The translations under genes were made by a program, and so were the position numbers. From positions 21,035-85,034 of the forward strand of contig CAYUWG010000011.1 in assembly GCA_964448285.1 (NCBI GenBank): 64,000 bases of DNA. The letters are read 5' to 3'. Shown in pieces: positions 16,656-24,224 of this stretch. Position 1 is the first letter of the stretch. Each line of letters opens with the position of its first letter. Source of the stretch: CAYUWG01 sp964448285 (GTDB lineage: Bacteria; Bacteroidota; Ignavibacteria; SZUA-365). The notes under the pieces were generated by a model that had not been told where the DNA came from, searched no databases, and saw only the letters and a program-made list of their open reading frames with translations.

Positions 16656-17860
16656 GTCTGAAATCATTCGTCATTGCCGTGATCACTTTTTCTTCGACAG
16701 CGATGTCGCAAAACGGTAACTCTATCCTTTCAAGATTCGGAATCGGCGACTTAAGCACGCTGACTACTGTGAGACAGCGCGGTTTTGGACATGTCAGTGC
16801 ATCAGCAGTATCGCCACACGACATTTCGTACAGCAATCCGGCATCGTGGTCATATCTCCAGGGTGTTCGACTTCAGGGTGAACTTTCCTATGAATACGAA
16901 ACGTGGTCTGACACCGATCTTTCCTACGGCAATGCAACGATTCGTGGTTTGAGTTTTGCCCTGCCGTTAGAAGAACAGTATCGACTTAGGATGGTGACAG
17001 GATTTCTCCCCGTCAGCAGAGTCTCCTACGAACTCCAGTCCGCGGGCGCAGTGAACGGTGAACCCTACACGGCAGAATATCTTGGCAGTGGAGGGCTTTC
17101 CCTTTTCAGACTTGGCCTCGCTGCCGAGCCTATCCGTTCCGTACGGATAGGACTTGGGTATCACTATTACTTCGGGACGATCGATCAGCAGCAGTCCGTG
17201 ACGTTTTCCAACTCCGCGTACTACTCGACAAGTCAAACGGTCTCATTGAATCATTCAGGATCGGGAATGCAGATAGGTCTCATGTACGATGGGATTCATC
17301 CGTTAACGATCGGTGCGAGCATCACGACGGGCACGAACTTGAACACGAGTCAAAATCTAACCATGCGCTATTCAACCCATGATTCGACAGTCGTGGGCGC
17401 GCATGGGACGCGCCAGCTTCCCTTTCGCGTCTCCATCGGTGCCGCTTACGAGCTTGGTGATCATTGGAACTTCGTTGCCGATTATTCGCGGCAAGACTGG
17501 ACGGATGCGGTATCACCCGATGCGAAACAAAATCCGCTCGGACTTACTTACAGAATCGGTGGCGGTGTCGAATGGAACCCCAGCAGTACACAGCAGCCAG
17601 GATTCATGAACCTCGCCATATTCCGAATCGGTTTCTTTTATCAATCATCCTATGTTCGCCTTGAAAATGAAACGCAGAATGAATTTTTCCTCACCGCAGG
17701 TGCAGATGTATCGCTCTACAGCAGGAACAGGGCTACACTCGCCTTGGAATTTGGTCGTCGGGGCAGTTCGGGACCTCTTCTCGGGCCGAGATCGCTGTTC
17801 CGTTTTTCCTTTTCGCTCAGTGTCGGAGAAGGATGGTTTATCAGACAGGGCACTGAGTAG
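16652..17860 (+). CDS. Outer-membrane beta-barrel protein (OmpP1/FadL-like)
   Basis: 402 residues with a short signal (ending T-A-M-S-Q). The mature N-terminus N-S-I-L-S-R-F-G-I-G-D-L matches the S-x-Y-S-R-[FY]-G-x-G-D-L motif that opens a group of Bacteroidota outer-membrane barrels related to FadL-type transporters. About 14 amphipathic beta-strands follow, ending in an aromatic-rich strand. Substrate is unknown. It overlaps the DUF4270-like lipoprotein by 4 bp and is followed 25 bp later by a TPR protein, suggesting an envelope operon. A 4-bp ATGA junction supports the start at 16652. Confidence 0.8.
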   Translation: MSLKSFVIAVITFSSTAMSQNGNSILSRFGIGDLSTLTTVRQRGFGHVSASAVSPHDISYSNPASWSYLQGVRLQGELSYEYETWSDTDLSYGNATIRGLSFALPLEEQYRLRMVTGFLPVSRVSYELQSAGAVNGEPYTAEYLGSGGLSLFRLGLAAEPIRSVRIGLGYHYYFGTIDQQQSVTFSNSAYYSTSQTVSLNHSGSGMQIGLMYDGIHPLTIGASITTGTNLNTSQNLTMRYSTHDSTVVGAHGTRQLPFRVSIGAAYELGDHWNFVADYSRQDWTDAVSPDAKQNPLGLTYRIGGGVEWNPSSTQQPGFMNLAIFRIGFFYQSSYVRLENETQNEFFLTAGADVSLYSRNRATLALEFGRRGSSGPLLGPRSLFRFSFSLSVGEGWFIRQGTE

Positions 17861-17885
17861 AGTTAGAACAACGAATGGAATACGC

Positions 17886-19169
17886 ATGTCACGTACACTA
17901 ATCAAGGGATTCTTTTGGTCGATTCTGTTATTGACCGTCGCTGCGATAGCGACGAACGCTCAAAGCGGTGACGATAAAGAAAAACTTTTGAGAAGAAATT
18001 GGAGCCTCTTTCTCGAGTACTATAAAATGGCTGATTACAGCGCAGCATTGAGAAGCGGTTGGGAAGTGCTGAACCTCGATGCCAAGCGATTCAATACTGC
18101 GCATGATAAGATGATCGAAATCTATGATTCCCTCGCAACCCGTGCGGCGCGCAAGGGTGACTCTACCTATGCATTAGCCCTGGCTGATACGGCGATGATG
18201 ATTCTGGAGGACAACATCGAGAACTTCCCGGATGAGCGGAACAAGCTGCTCTTGAGAAAGGGCTATCTCTACGAACATCTCTATGCCGACAGGAGCGATG
18301 ACGCAATCATCGCCTACGAAACCGGTATTGCAGGCGATTATCTCAATACGCATGAGTATTATCTCGATCGTCTTGCGAGGCTTTATGCATCGAAGCCTGA
18401 GCATAAAATGAAAGCGGTACAGGTTCTTCAGAAGATGCTTGAAAGAGATCCGAACAACGCGACAGCTCAGGCAATGATGAAGTCCTTGATTACCGACCCG
18501 GAGGAATACGTCGGCGTGCTTCGGGATGCCTATTATGCAGACTCGGAAAACGTTGCGAAGCTCTATGAGCTTGCCAATGCATTCTATGATAATCTCCAGA
18601 TGTACGACAGTGCGATCGTCTATTTCAACAGGCTTGTGAAAGCGGACCCTTCCGTGAAAAATTACTGGGAGCGCTTGGGCCTTTCTTATCAGAAGCTTGG
18701 GCAATATAAAAGTGCCGCCAAAGCCTATGAACAAGTCGTAAAACTCGACCCCGAAAACAAGGAGTCCTGGCTCAATCTCGCGGCGTCCACTCTTCAGGAG
18801 GGCGACCTCTCGAAAGCAAGAAGTCACGCAGAAAAGGCGGCTTCGTTGGACAAAAATTGGGGACGACCCTATCTCGTTATTGCAGAAACGTATGATGCTG
18901 CGCTTCGCCGATGTGTTGAAAGCAAGCGAGGAAGTTGGGAGAAGATGAAGATCATCGACAAGGCAGTCGCAATTCTCATTCAGGATACCTACGCACGTGC
19001 AGCGCAGGATCCGGATGTCGCTGATCAGGCACGTGCTCGCGCAAAGGGCTACGACACGCTCACGCCAAGCAGCGAAGACCTTTTCGTGAACAAAATTAAG
19101 AAGGGGTCGAGCTACACGATCAATGGCGACTGCTACGGTTGGATCAACCGGACTGTCACGATGCGCTGA
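17886..19169 (+). CDS. Exported tetratricopeptide-repeat protein
   Basis: 427 residues from ATG 17886; the longer in-frame extension back to 17652 overlaps the barrel gene and lacks coding sense. A signal peptide (residues 1-26, ending T-N-A-Q) is followed by at least six TPR-like helix pairs, clearest in N-Y-W-E-R-L-G-L-S-Y-Q-K-L-G-Q-Y and S-A-A-K-A-Y-E-Q-V-V-K-L-D-P. The C-terminus has a small S-Y-T-I-N-G-D-C-Y-G-W segment. It is probably a periplasmic scaffold for the preceding lipoprotein and barrel. rpiB begins one base after its stop, so translation is likely coupled. Confidence 0.85.
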   Translation: MSRTLIKGFFWSILLLTVAAIATNAQSGDDKEKLLRRNWSLFLEYYKMADYSAALRSGWEVLNLDAKRFNTAHDKMIEIYDSLATRAARKGDSTYALALADTAMMILEDNIENFPDERNKLLLRKGYLYEHLYADRSDDAIIAYETGIAGDYLNTHEYYLDRLARLYASKPEHKMKAVQVLQKMLERDPNNATAQAMMKSLITDPEEYVGVLRDAYYADSENVAKLYELANAFYDNLQMYDSAIVYFNRLVKADPSVKNYWERLGLSYQKLGQYKSAAKAYEQVVKLDPENKESWLNLAASTLQEGDLSKARSHAEKAASLDKNWGRPYLVIAETYDAALRRCVESKRGSWEKMKIIDKAVAILIQDTYARAAQDPDVADQARARAKGYDTLTPSSEDLFVNKIKKGSSYTINGDCYGWINRTVTMR

Positions 19170-19170
19170 T

Positions 19171-19608
19171 ATGATCGCTCTCGCTTCCGACCACGCCGGG
19201 TATGAATACAAAGAGAACGTCAAGCAACTCCTCAACGCTCTTAATCTTTCGTGGCGGGACTATGGTACGGATTCACAGGAGAGTGTGGATTACCCCGATT
19301 ATGCGCATCTCGCTTCCAACGCGATACTTTCAGGCGAATGCGAGCGTGGAATCTTTATCTGCGGCACGGGAATCGGAATCTCAATAGCTGCGAATCGCCA
19401 TCGGGGGATTCGTGCTGCCGCATGTCAAATTTCCGAAGCAGCACGTCTCTCACGACTCCACAACGATGCGAACGTCCTCGCATTGGGTCAGCGCCTTCTT
19501 ACCTGGGAACAAGCAGAAGAAATCATTCGCATCTGGCTCTCGACTCCGTTCGAAGGTGCAAGACACGTCCGTCGCATCGAGAAGATCGAACCTTCAGAAG
19601 GCAATTAG
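19171..19608 (+). CDS. rpiB: Ribose-5-phosphate isomerase B
   Basis: 145 residues from ATG 19171; an earlier in-frame start would lie inside the TPR gene. RpiB/LacAB signatures are complete: I-A-L-A-S-D-H-A-G-Y-E (Asp7, His8), Y-P-D-Y-A, and G-I-F-I-C-G-T-G-I-G-I-S-I-A-A-N with the catalytic Cys, then R-G-I-R-A-A. It interconverts ribose 5-phosphate and ribulose 5-phosphate in the cytosol (non-oxidative pentose phosphate pathway). Length is typical (140-150). It is the last gene of the plus-strand run and converges on the cupin gene. Confidence 0.95.
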   Translation: MIALASDHAGYEYKENVKQLLNALNLSWRDYGTDSQESVDYPDYAHLASNAILSGECERGIFICGTGIGISIAANRHRGIRAAACQISEAARLSRLHNDANVLALGQRLLTWEQAEEIIRIWLSTPFEGARHVRRIEKIEPSEGN

Positions 19609-19635
19609 GAAAATAACGGAAACACAATAAGGCGG

Positions 19636-19693
19636 AGAAGCCGAGGGATTATCGGTTGGATGCCTTACCTGCGAGCGGAATAACCCGGCTTCT
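19636..19693. terminator. Inverted repeat between convergent rpiB and cupin genes
   Basis: AGAAGCC (19636-19642) pairs with GGCTTCT (19687-19693), and the stem is extended by GGG...TTAT with ATAACCC, with small bulges. It overlaps the stop codon of the minus-strand cupin gene. No thymidine run follows on either strand, so it is a weak candidate for a bidirectional transcription end or transcript stabiliser rather than a canonical terminator. Confidence 0.35.
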
Positions 19694-20138
19694 ACTCCCT
19701 GTACTCCGTTCGCCACGGTCCGAAGCCGGTGAGTTGAATGACGGTTTCTACAGGGAACCAGACAAAGTGGACGATACCAGAGGGATTGATGTAATAGCTC
19801 CCTGCACGGAAGCGTGTCATATTCTTTTCATCGAAGACTTCGCCGAACCCGACACGTGCTTCACCCGAAAGTACGGTGACACGCTCATCCTTTGGGTGCG
19901 TGTGCGGTGGGAGTTTCGTACCTGCCGGGACCTTGAGGCGCACTGTGTAGAGTTCGTCTGAGGCGGGACTGCCTTCGAGCACGATCATCTTCGAACCGGT
20001 TGGCGCGGACGGTGGAGCATCCGTCCAGCGAAGTTCTTCTACAGGGAATTGAATCGTGTGAGAAGTTGAATCGGATTGTGCATGAGCTGGAATGGAGAAG
20101 AAGCAGAATGAGAGAAGAAGCTGTGCGACGCGTTTCAT
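19692..20138 (-). CDS. Exported cupin-domain protein
   Basis: 148 residues with a signal peptide (ending P-A-H-A-Q). The single cupin barrel shows L-P-P-H-T-H-P-K-D-E-R-V-T-V-L-S-G-E-A, giving two His and a Glu-like metal site, and the second motif P-S-G-I-V-H-F-V. These small cupins bind a divalent metal; activity (often dioxygenase, isomerase or simple sensor) cannot be derived. The gene overlaps the DinB-family gene upstream by 4 bp (both minus strand), so they form a two-gene operon. Being exported is unusual but not rare among Bacteroidota cupins. Confidence 0.88.
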   Translation of the reverse strand: MKRVAQLLLSFCFFSIPAHAQSDSTSHTIQFPVEELRWTDAPPSAPTGSKMIVLEGSPASDELYTVRLKVPAGTKLPPHTHPKDERVTVLSGEARVGFGEVFDEKNMTRFRAGSYYINPSGIVHFVWFPVETVIQLTGFGPWRTEYRE

Positions 20139-20665
20139 GGCTGCAGGAGGAATTCTTTGTTCGGAAAAATCTGAAGGAGATGATGAAAAAGGTGTCCGAT
20201 GTAATCTCGGATGAAATATTCCAGCGTCACCGCTTTCAACTTTGGGATCGTCTGCCAGGCGATTTCATCGAGATTATGTTCTGTACGTGGTTTCGTCAGA
20301 ACGTGGTCCGGGATTCGAGTACAGACGTAATGCAGATGAAGGTTGTAGTCTCTCCACAACTCGATGAGCGCAGGCCAATCTGCTTTCTGATAGTCTTGTA
20401 CTTGGACCCATTCCTCCTGAGCGTATCCTGGGAAGACAAGCTCATCGGTGAGCTGTGCTCGAACGAATCGCTGGTGGTTGTTGGCCGCGGAATCAATCAG
20501 ATGCCCGATGATTTGCTTTGGTGACCACTTGCCTTCCTGAAAGGAAACCATCGCGTCTCTATCAGTAATGATGTTCAACGACGCGACTGCCTCCACTATA
20601 ATTTCCTTCCAGCATTCGAGTACTGTACCCCATGGTAATTCCTGAAAGTCAATTTGCTTTTCCAT
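20135..20665 (-). CDS. DinB-family metal-binding protein
   Basis: 176 residues when started at ATG 20665 (M-E-K-Q-I-D-F); an in-frame ATG at 20695 would add ten. The four-helix-bundle DinB/YfiT fold is recognised by W-S-P-K-Q-I-I-G-H-L-I-D-S-A-A-N-N-H near residue 52 and by H-L-F-H-H-L-L-Q near the C-terminus, giving the usual three-His metal site. Members include thiol S-transferases that use bacillithiol or mycothiol, and many of unknown role. It overlaps the cupin by 4 bp. Cytoplasmic; the substrate is not known. Confidence 0.85.
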   Translation of the reverse strand: MEKQIDFQELPWGTVLECWKEIIVEAVASLNIITDRDAMVSFQEGKWSPKQIIGHLIDSAANNHQRFVRAQLTDELVFPGYAQEEWVQVQDYQKADWPALIELWRDYNLHLHYVCTRIPDHVLTKPRTEHNLDEIAWQTIPKLKAVTLEYFIRDYIGHLFHHLLQIFPNKEFLLQP

Positions 20666-20985
20666 CGTGTCGATAAGATACGCGATTCGATGCACGGTTA
20701 CGCATCGACTTTTGTGCTGGTGTGAAAGCAGGGCATAGCTTTCAGTGACGTCTGATAATTGCGGATGAATGGGTGGAACTTACGTCCAATGGTCACAACG
20801 CAATCATTATCATTCGAAATATGGTGCGCTCGAAAATCAAAAAAAGCTCACCAACGATTCTGCGGAACTGCTGGAATACCGTTGCTATTACTTTGTACGA
20901 AACCAGATGAGTGTTGTCAATATGTCAATGTTCTCTTTTGTACTATTAACACAGTGGATTTACCTGTGAGTGAATCTATCCTCTA
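20666..20985. other. Intergenic stretch without a supported gene
   Basis: About 320 bp between the DinB start and the degenerate S74 fragment. Open frames on the plus strand (for example from 20759) have no signal, no domain resemblance and unusual Cys/Arg-rich composition, so I regard them as chance. It presumably holds the promoter of the DinB-cupin pair at its left end. I see nothing else in it. Confidence 0.5.
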
Positions 20986-21289
20986 CGGCCTCGCTCTATT
21001 CAATCTTCCTTCGCAATCGTTCGAGTTCCGCTTCAAACTTCCTTCGCGACAGTCAGCCAAAGCGCTTCCAAATCCCGAGTGCGTTACTCAAGGGCTTGAA
21101 TCGATGGCATGTTCACGCCGTCAATGCTGATGCCGTTTATCCGAGAGAATACGCGCACCGCCATGAGGAAACGCCTGCCAGAAGTCCTGCGCCATCGGTC
21201 CGATATAACGTATCGAGGGATCTGTATTATTCATTCGGTGATTGGAAGCGAACGGATTTTCGAAAGTAACAGCTTGCCACAGTGCAGCG
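20986..21289 (-). pseudogene. Frameshifted remnant of an endosialidase-chaperone (S74) tail-fibre domain
   Basis: Reading the minus strand, successive frames give pieces that line up with the C-terminal intramolecular chaperone of tail-fibre-type proteins: R-Y-I-G-P-M-A-Q-D-F-W-Q-A-F (about 21160-21205), then in a shifted frame I-N-G-I-S-I-D-G-V-N-M-P-S-I-Q-A-L, a stop, R-T-R-D-L-E-A-L, and after another shift the coiled-coil K-F-E-A-E-L-E-R-L-R-R-K-I-E and stop. At least two frameshifts and a stop interrupt it, and no N-terminal part is present. The sequence type (I-G-P-M-A-Q-D-F) differs from that of the intact S74 gene just upstream, so it is not simply a duplicate of it. Confidence 0.72.
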
Positions 21290-21291
21290 CA

Positions 21292-21837
21292 TTACTTCAC
21301 AATGGTGAACGGCTTCATGTAACTCTGTCCATCTGTATCCAGTTTATAGAAATACATACCCGGTGCAAGATGCTCAGTGCGGAGAGTCATCTGATATGAT
21401 CCTGCTTCGAGAAGGCCACATCCGAACGTGTGAATGCTTCGACCCGTTACATCGAGAAGACTGAGCGTGACAGTCATAGAAAGGTGAATCGAAAACCTTA
21501 TCGTGGTTGAAAAAGAAACAGGATTGGGATAATTCGGTTCGAGAAGAACCGAAGACGGTGCAGGTTCAAGCAATCGCTCAACGTTCACTGTGACGTTGCT
21601 TTTGTTGTACCAAAAGCCGAACGATCCATTGATCGCTGAACTTCTTGCCGGGCCGATCATCACCTGACCTATGGTGCCATTAAGCGCATGAGCGGCGTTA
21701 CTTACGCGGGTTGCACCACTGCCTATGACGTTCCTGTCCAGACGTGTTTGCGCGGTAAGATGAATGCTGAGAAACAGGACGATCGCAGACAATAATCCGA
21801 TCTTTATTAATCGCTTATGGTAAAAGAGAATGTTCAT
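21292..21837 (-). CDS. Small T9SS-exported protein with C-terminal sorting domain
   Basis: 181 residues. Signal peptide (about 10-30, ending L-T-A-Q); a short region (30-85) containing G-S-G-A-T-R-V-S-N-A and G-Q-V-M-I-G; then a full T9SS type A sorting domain with P-N-Y-P-N-P-V-S-F-S-T-T-I-R-F, a central L-L-D-V-T-G-R strand, and an end M-K-P-F-T-I-V-K. Export and surface attachment by the type IX system follow from that domain. The mature part is too short to name. It lies 11 bp downstream of the large S74 protein and probably shares its transcript. Confidence 0.88.
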   Translation of the reverse strand: MNILFYHKRLIKIGLLSAIVLFLSIHLTAQTRLDRNVIGSGATRVSNAAHALNGTIGQVMIGPARSSAINGSFGFWYNKSNVTVNVERLLEPAPSSVLLEPNYPNPVSFSTTIRFSIHLSMTVTLSLLDVTGRSIHTFGCGLLEAGSYQMTLRTEHLAPGMYFYKLDTDGQSYMKPFTIVK

Positions 21838-21848
21838 GGCGTTGCCCG

Positions 21849-24017
21849 TTACTTCGTTGCGCCTTTCTTATCGTCGCTCGTCGTTCCGGTGTCGCTCATT
21901 TCGCGATCTTTCCGCAATTGGTCAACCAGTGTTTGCAGGTTGGCAATTTGCTGTTGCTGCTCCTTTACAGCTTCGATGAGAACGGGAACGATCTTCGTGT
22001 AATCCACGGCCTTGTATCCATCTTTTTTTTCTGAAATCACTTCAGGGAGAAGCTTCTCCACTTCCTGTGCTATCACGCCAATTTGTCGTTCCTCTGGCAA
22101 TGTCATTTGTGGGAATTCATCTGTTCTCCACATGTAGTGAACACCACGGATCGACTGTATCATCTCGATTGCATGAGTAATCGGCTTGATGTCTCTTTTC
22201 AGTCGGATGTCTGACGGTAAGGGCACACCAAACGCATAGACGATGCCATTGACATTCATATTTCCCCCGACTTCAAGCCTGTATGTAGGAGAGGGATTGT
22301 TGATACCGACTCTTCCGTTTGTAAAATCCATGGTTACGAGATCAGGGATAGGGGCGCTACCCCACAATGTGCTGAAGTTCAACCTTCCGGGCACGCCCTG
22401 ATGCATGGATAATATCTGACCTCCTGGGTTGGGATTGTCAATGACAACTCCTTCACTCATTGAACTTCCATTCGTTCTAATATGCAATTGCCCATAAGGA
22501 GTTGTGACATTAATTCCAACGCGGCCTGTGTTGCTGATAACAAAGGGATTTGAACTACCAACGTGAAGCTTTCCAAACGGTGAAGACGTCCCAATCCCGA
22601 CAGACCCAGCGCCATTCATTCTCATTATCTCACCATTGATCCCAGCGCCATTGCTGATGTTGAATGAGAGCCAGTTATTTGCATCACTTCCAAGGCTATG
22701 TGAGTGAGAAATGAAATGTTGCCGCTGCGTTGGATAACCGGCTTCATTAAAACGCAGTACGCCGTCGGTACGCACGTCTCCGCCAATAACATCAAGCTTA
22801 TATCCGGGATCAGTCGTCCCAATCCCGACGTTTCCGCTGTTGTTGATTGCGAATCTGTACTGATTCACCGATCCACCTTCAAACACCGCGAACGGAGTAT
22901 TGCCATCCTTTACTATACTGAAGGGATTTCCAAATCCGTTACGAGAAAGAGTGATACCCGCACCTTCTACATGCAAACGATTAATCGGGTCGGTCGTCCC
23001 GATTCCAACATTATCGGAATTGCTGTTGGAAATGTTCGCGCCATTTGCCGTCCAGTAATTGCTTCCTCCACTTCCTCCCGAGGCGGAGATCGTCAGTTTA
23101 TTTCCCGACGGCGTAATCGTCACGTTCGATCCGGCCTCGAGTGTCACATCATCCTTCAATGTGTTGATGCTCTTCACAACCTGACCCGTCGCGATCTTTC
23201 CGCTTGTGATGCCTTGATCCTTCACGTTGATCGTCGCAGTGGGGCCATTGGGATTTGAAATATCGAGTGTGTTGTCCGTGTTCTGAACGCCCTGAATGCC
23301 TCCTGCTCCCACGGTTTGCCATCCCACATTTGAACCGTTGTACACGAGCGCCTGTCCCGGCATGGCGCCAGTCGGATTGATCTTCTGTGCGCTGAGCGCT
23401 CCATCGGGGATGCCGATCGTTGCCACCGGCCCCGTCGGATTCTGCACTGCGATGGTACCATCATTATTCTGCACTCCTGAAATGCCCGTACCTCCCGTAC
23501 TGCCTGTTGAGAAAATCTGGATGTTGTTTCCACTCTGCGAAACGGTGGTCGTTCCACCACCAACAAGGTTAAGATCACCCGATTGTCCGTTGAGTCTCGT
23601 CACAACTCCGCCTGCGTTCGGGATAAGGGATTCGGCAACGGTTGCCCGCTCAGCACGAAGAGCATACGGCACGGCTGTGAGTGGTATGCGAGGTGAAAGC
23701 TCCAGTCCTCCATCAACATTGACACCGAGGAAATATGCCCGGTCAAAAGAAAGTGATGTTGGAATCGGTTGCACCGATCCGATGATCGCATTGAAGACGC
23801 CCTTGACAACCGGGACGATTTGAGTCTCTGTGAAGAGTATGTTGCCGTTCGTCGCAGCATCGTAGAGCTTGAGCGTAAGCTGGTGGTTACCGTCGCTGAC
23901 GATGTTGCCCTGTGCATCTGTCAGCACGCCTTGGAAACTGATCGTGCGGGGAACTTGGGCGAGGGATGTGAAACTCACGAGCATTACCGAAATCAGTGCT
24001 ATAAAAATGGTATTCAT
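21849..24017 (-). CDS. Exported tail-fibre-like protein with S74 (endosialidase) chaperone domain
   Basis: 722 residues with signal peptide (ending S-L-A-Q) and a GGAGG ribosome site before ATG 24017. Residues 21-130 form a conserved beta domain (V-P-R-T-I-S-F-Q-G-V-L-T-D). A Gly/Asn-rich shaft follows with duplicated G-V-Q-N-[NT]-D blocks, then five V-G-I-[GN]-x-x-x-P-x-x-x-L-x-V trimerisation-like repeats (about 345-590). The C-terminal chaperone domain begins S-D-I-R-L-K-R-D-I-K and includes I-G-V-I-A-Q-E-V-E-K-L-L-P and a terminal coiled coil. Such domains trimerise fibres and then cleave themselves off; the Ser of S-D-I-R-L-K is in place. Probably a surface fibre or adhesin of the cell, not a phage part, since no phage genes are nearby. 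Confidence 0.9.
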   Translation of the reverse strand: MNTIFIALISVMLVSFTSLAQVPRTISFQGVLTDAQGNIVSDGNHQLTLKLYDAATNGNILFTETQIVPVVKGVFNAIIGSVQPIPTSLSFDRAYFLGVNVDGGLELSPRIPLTAVPYALRAERATVAESLIPNAGGVVTRLNGQSGDLNLVGGGTTTVSQSGNNIQIFSTGSTGGTGISGVQNNDGTIAVQNPTGPVATIGIPDGALSAQKINPTGAMPGQALVYNGSNVGWQTVGAGGIQGVQNTDNTLDISNPNGPTATINVKDQGITSGKIATGQVVKSINTLKDDVTLEAGSNVTITPSGNKLTISASGGSGGSNYWTANGANISNSNSDNVGIGTTDPINRLHVEGAGITLSRNGFGNPFSIVKDGNTPFAVFEGGSVNQYRFAINNSGNVGIGTTDPGYKLDVIGGDVRTDGVLRFNEAGYPTQRQHFISHSHSLGSDANNWLSFNISNGAGINGEIMRMNGAGSVGIGTSSPFGKLHVGSSNPFVISNTGRVGINVTTPYGQLHIRTNGSSMSEGVVIDNPNPGGQILSMHQGVPGRLNFSTLWGSAPIPDLVTMDFTNGRVGINNPSPTYRLEVGGNMNVNGIVYAFGVPLPSDIRLKRDIKPITHAIEMIQSIRGVHYMWRTDEFPQMTLPEERQIGVIAQEVEKLLPEVISEKKDGYKAVDYTKIVPVLIEAVKEQQQQIANLQTLVDQLRKDREMSDTGTTSDDKKGATK

Positions 24018-24224
24018 TGGCGAACCTCCGTGTTGGGTAAAGTGACATCAGTATCAAGCGCAAGTTGGCGAGAGGAATATTGCTTGGAAATAGTCAACGC
24101 TATTCATTTTCAGATAGTGAACATCTACTACATGACTTGACGATGGCTTTGGATATAAGGGTTTTAAATAATAGATTTCGAGAGAATAGTCTGATTTATT
24201 GAAGCCCTGATATAACATCCTTCC

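Noticed and set aside
18174..19235. 353-residue minus-strand open frame
   Set aside because: It is antisense to the TPR protein and rpiB, has no motif, and follows from their codon bias.
20759..21130. Plus-strand frame of 123 residues between DinB and the T9SS gene
   Set aside because: It runs antisense across the S74 remnant, which accounts for its openness, and its composition is Cys/Arg-rich without any motif.
21849..24017. Prophage interpretation of the tail-fibre-like gene
   Set aside because: No integrase, terminase, capsid or lysis gene is near. The protein has an ordinary signal peptide, and S74 domains are frequent in bacterial surface proteins of this group.
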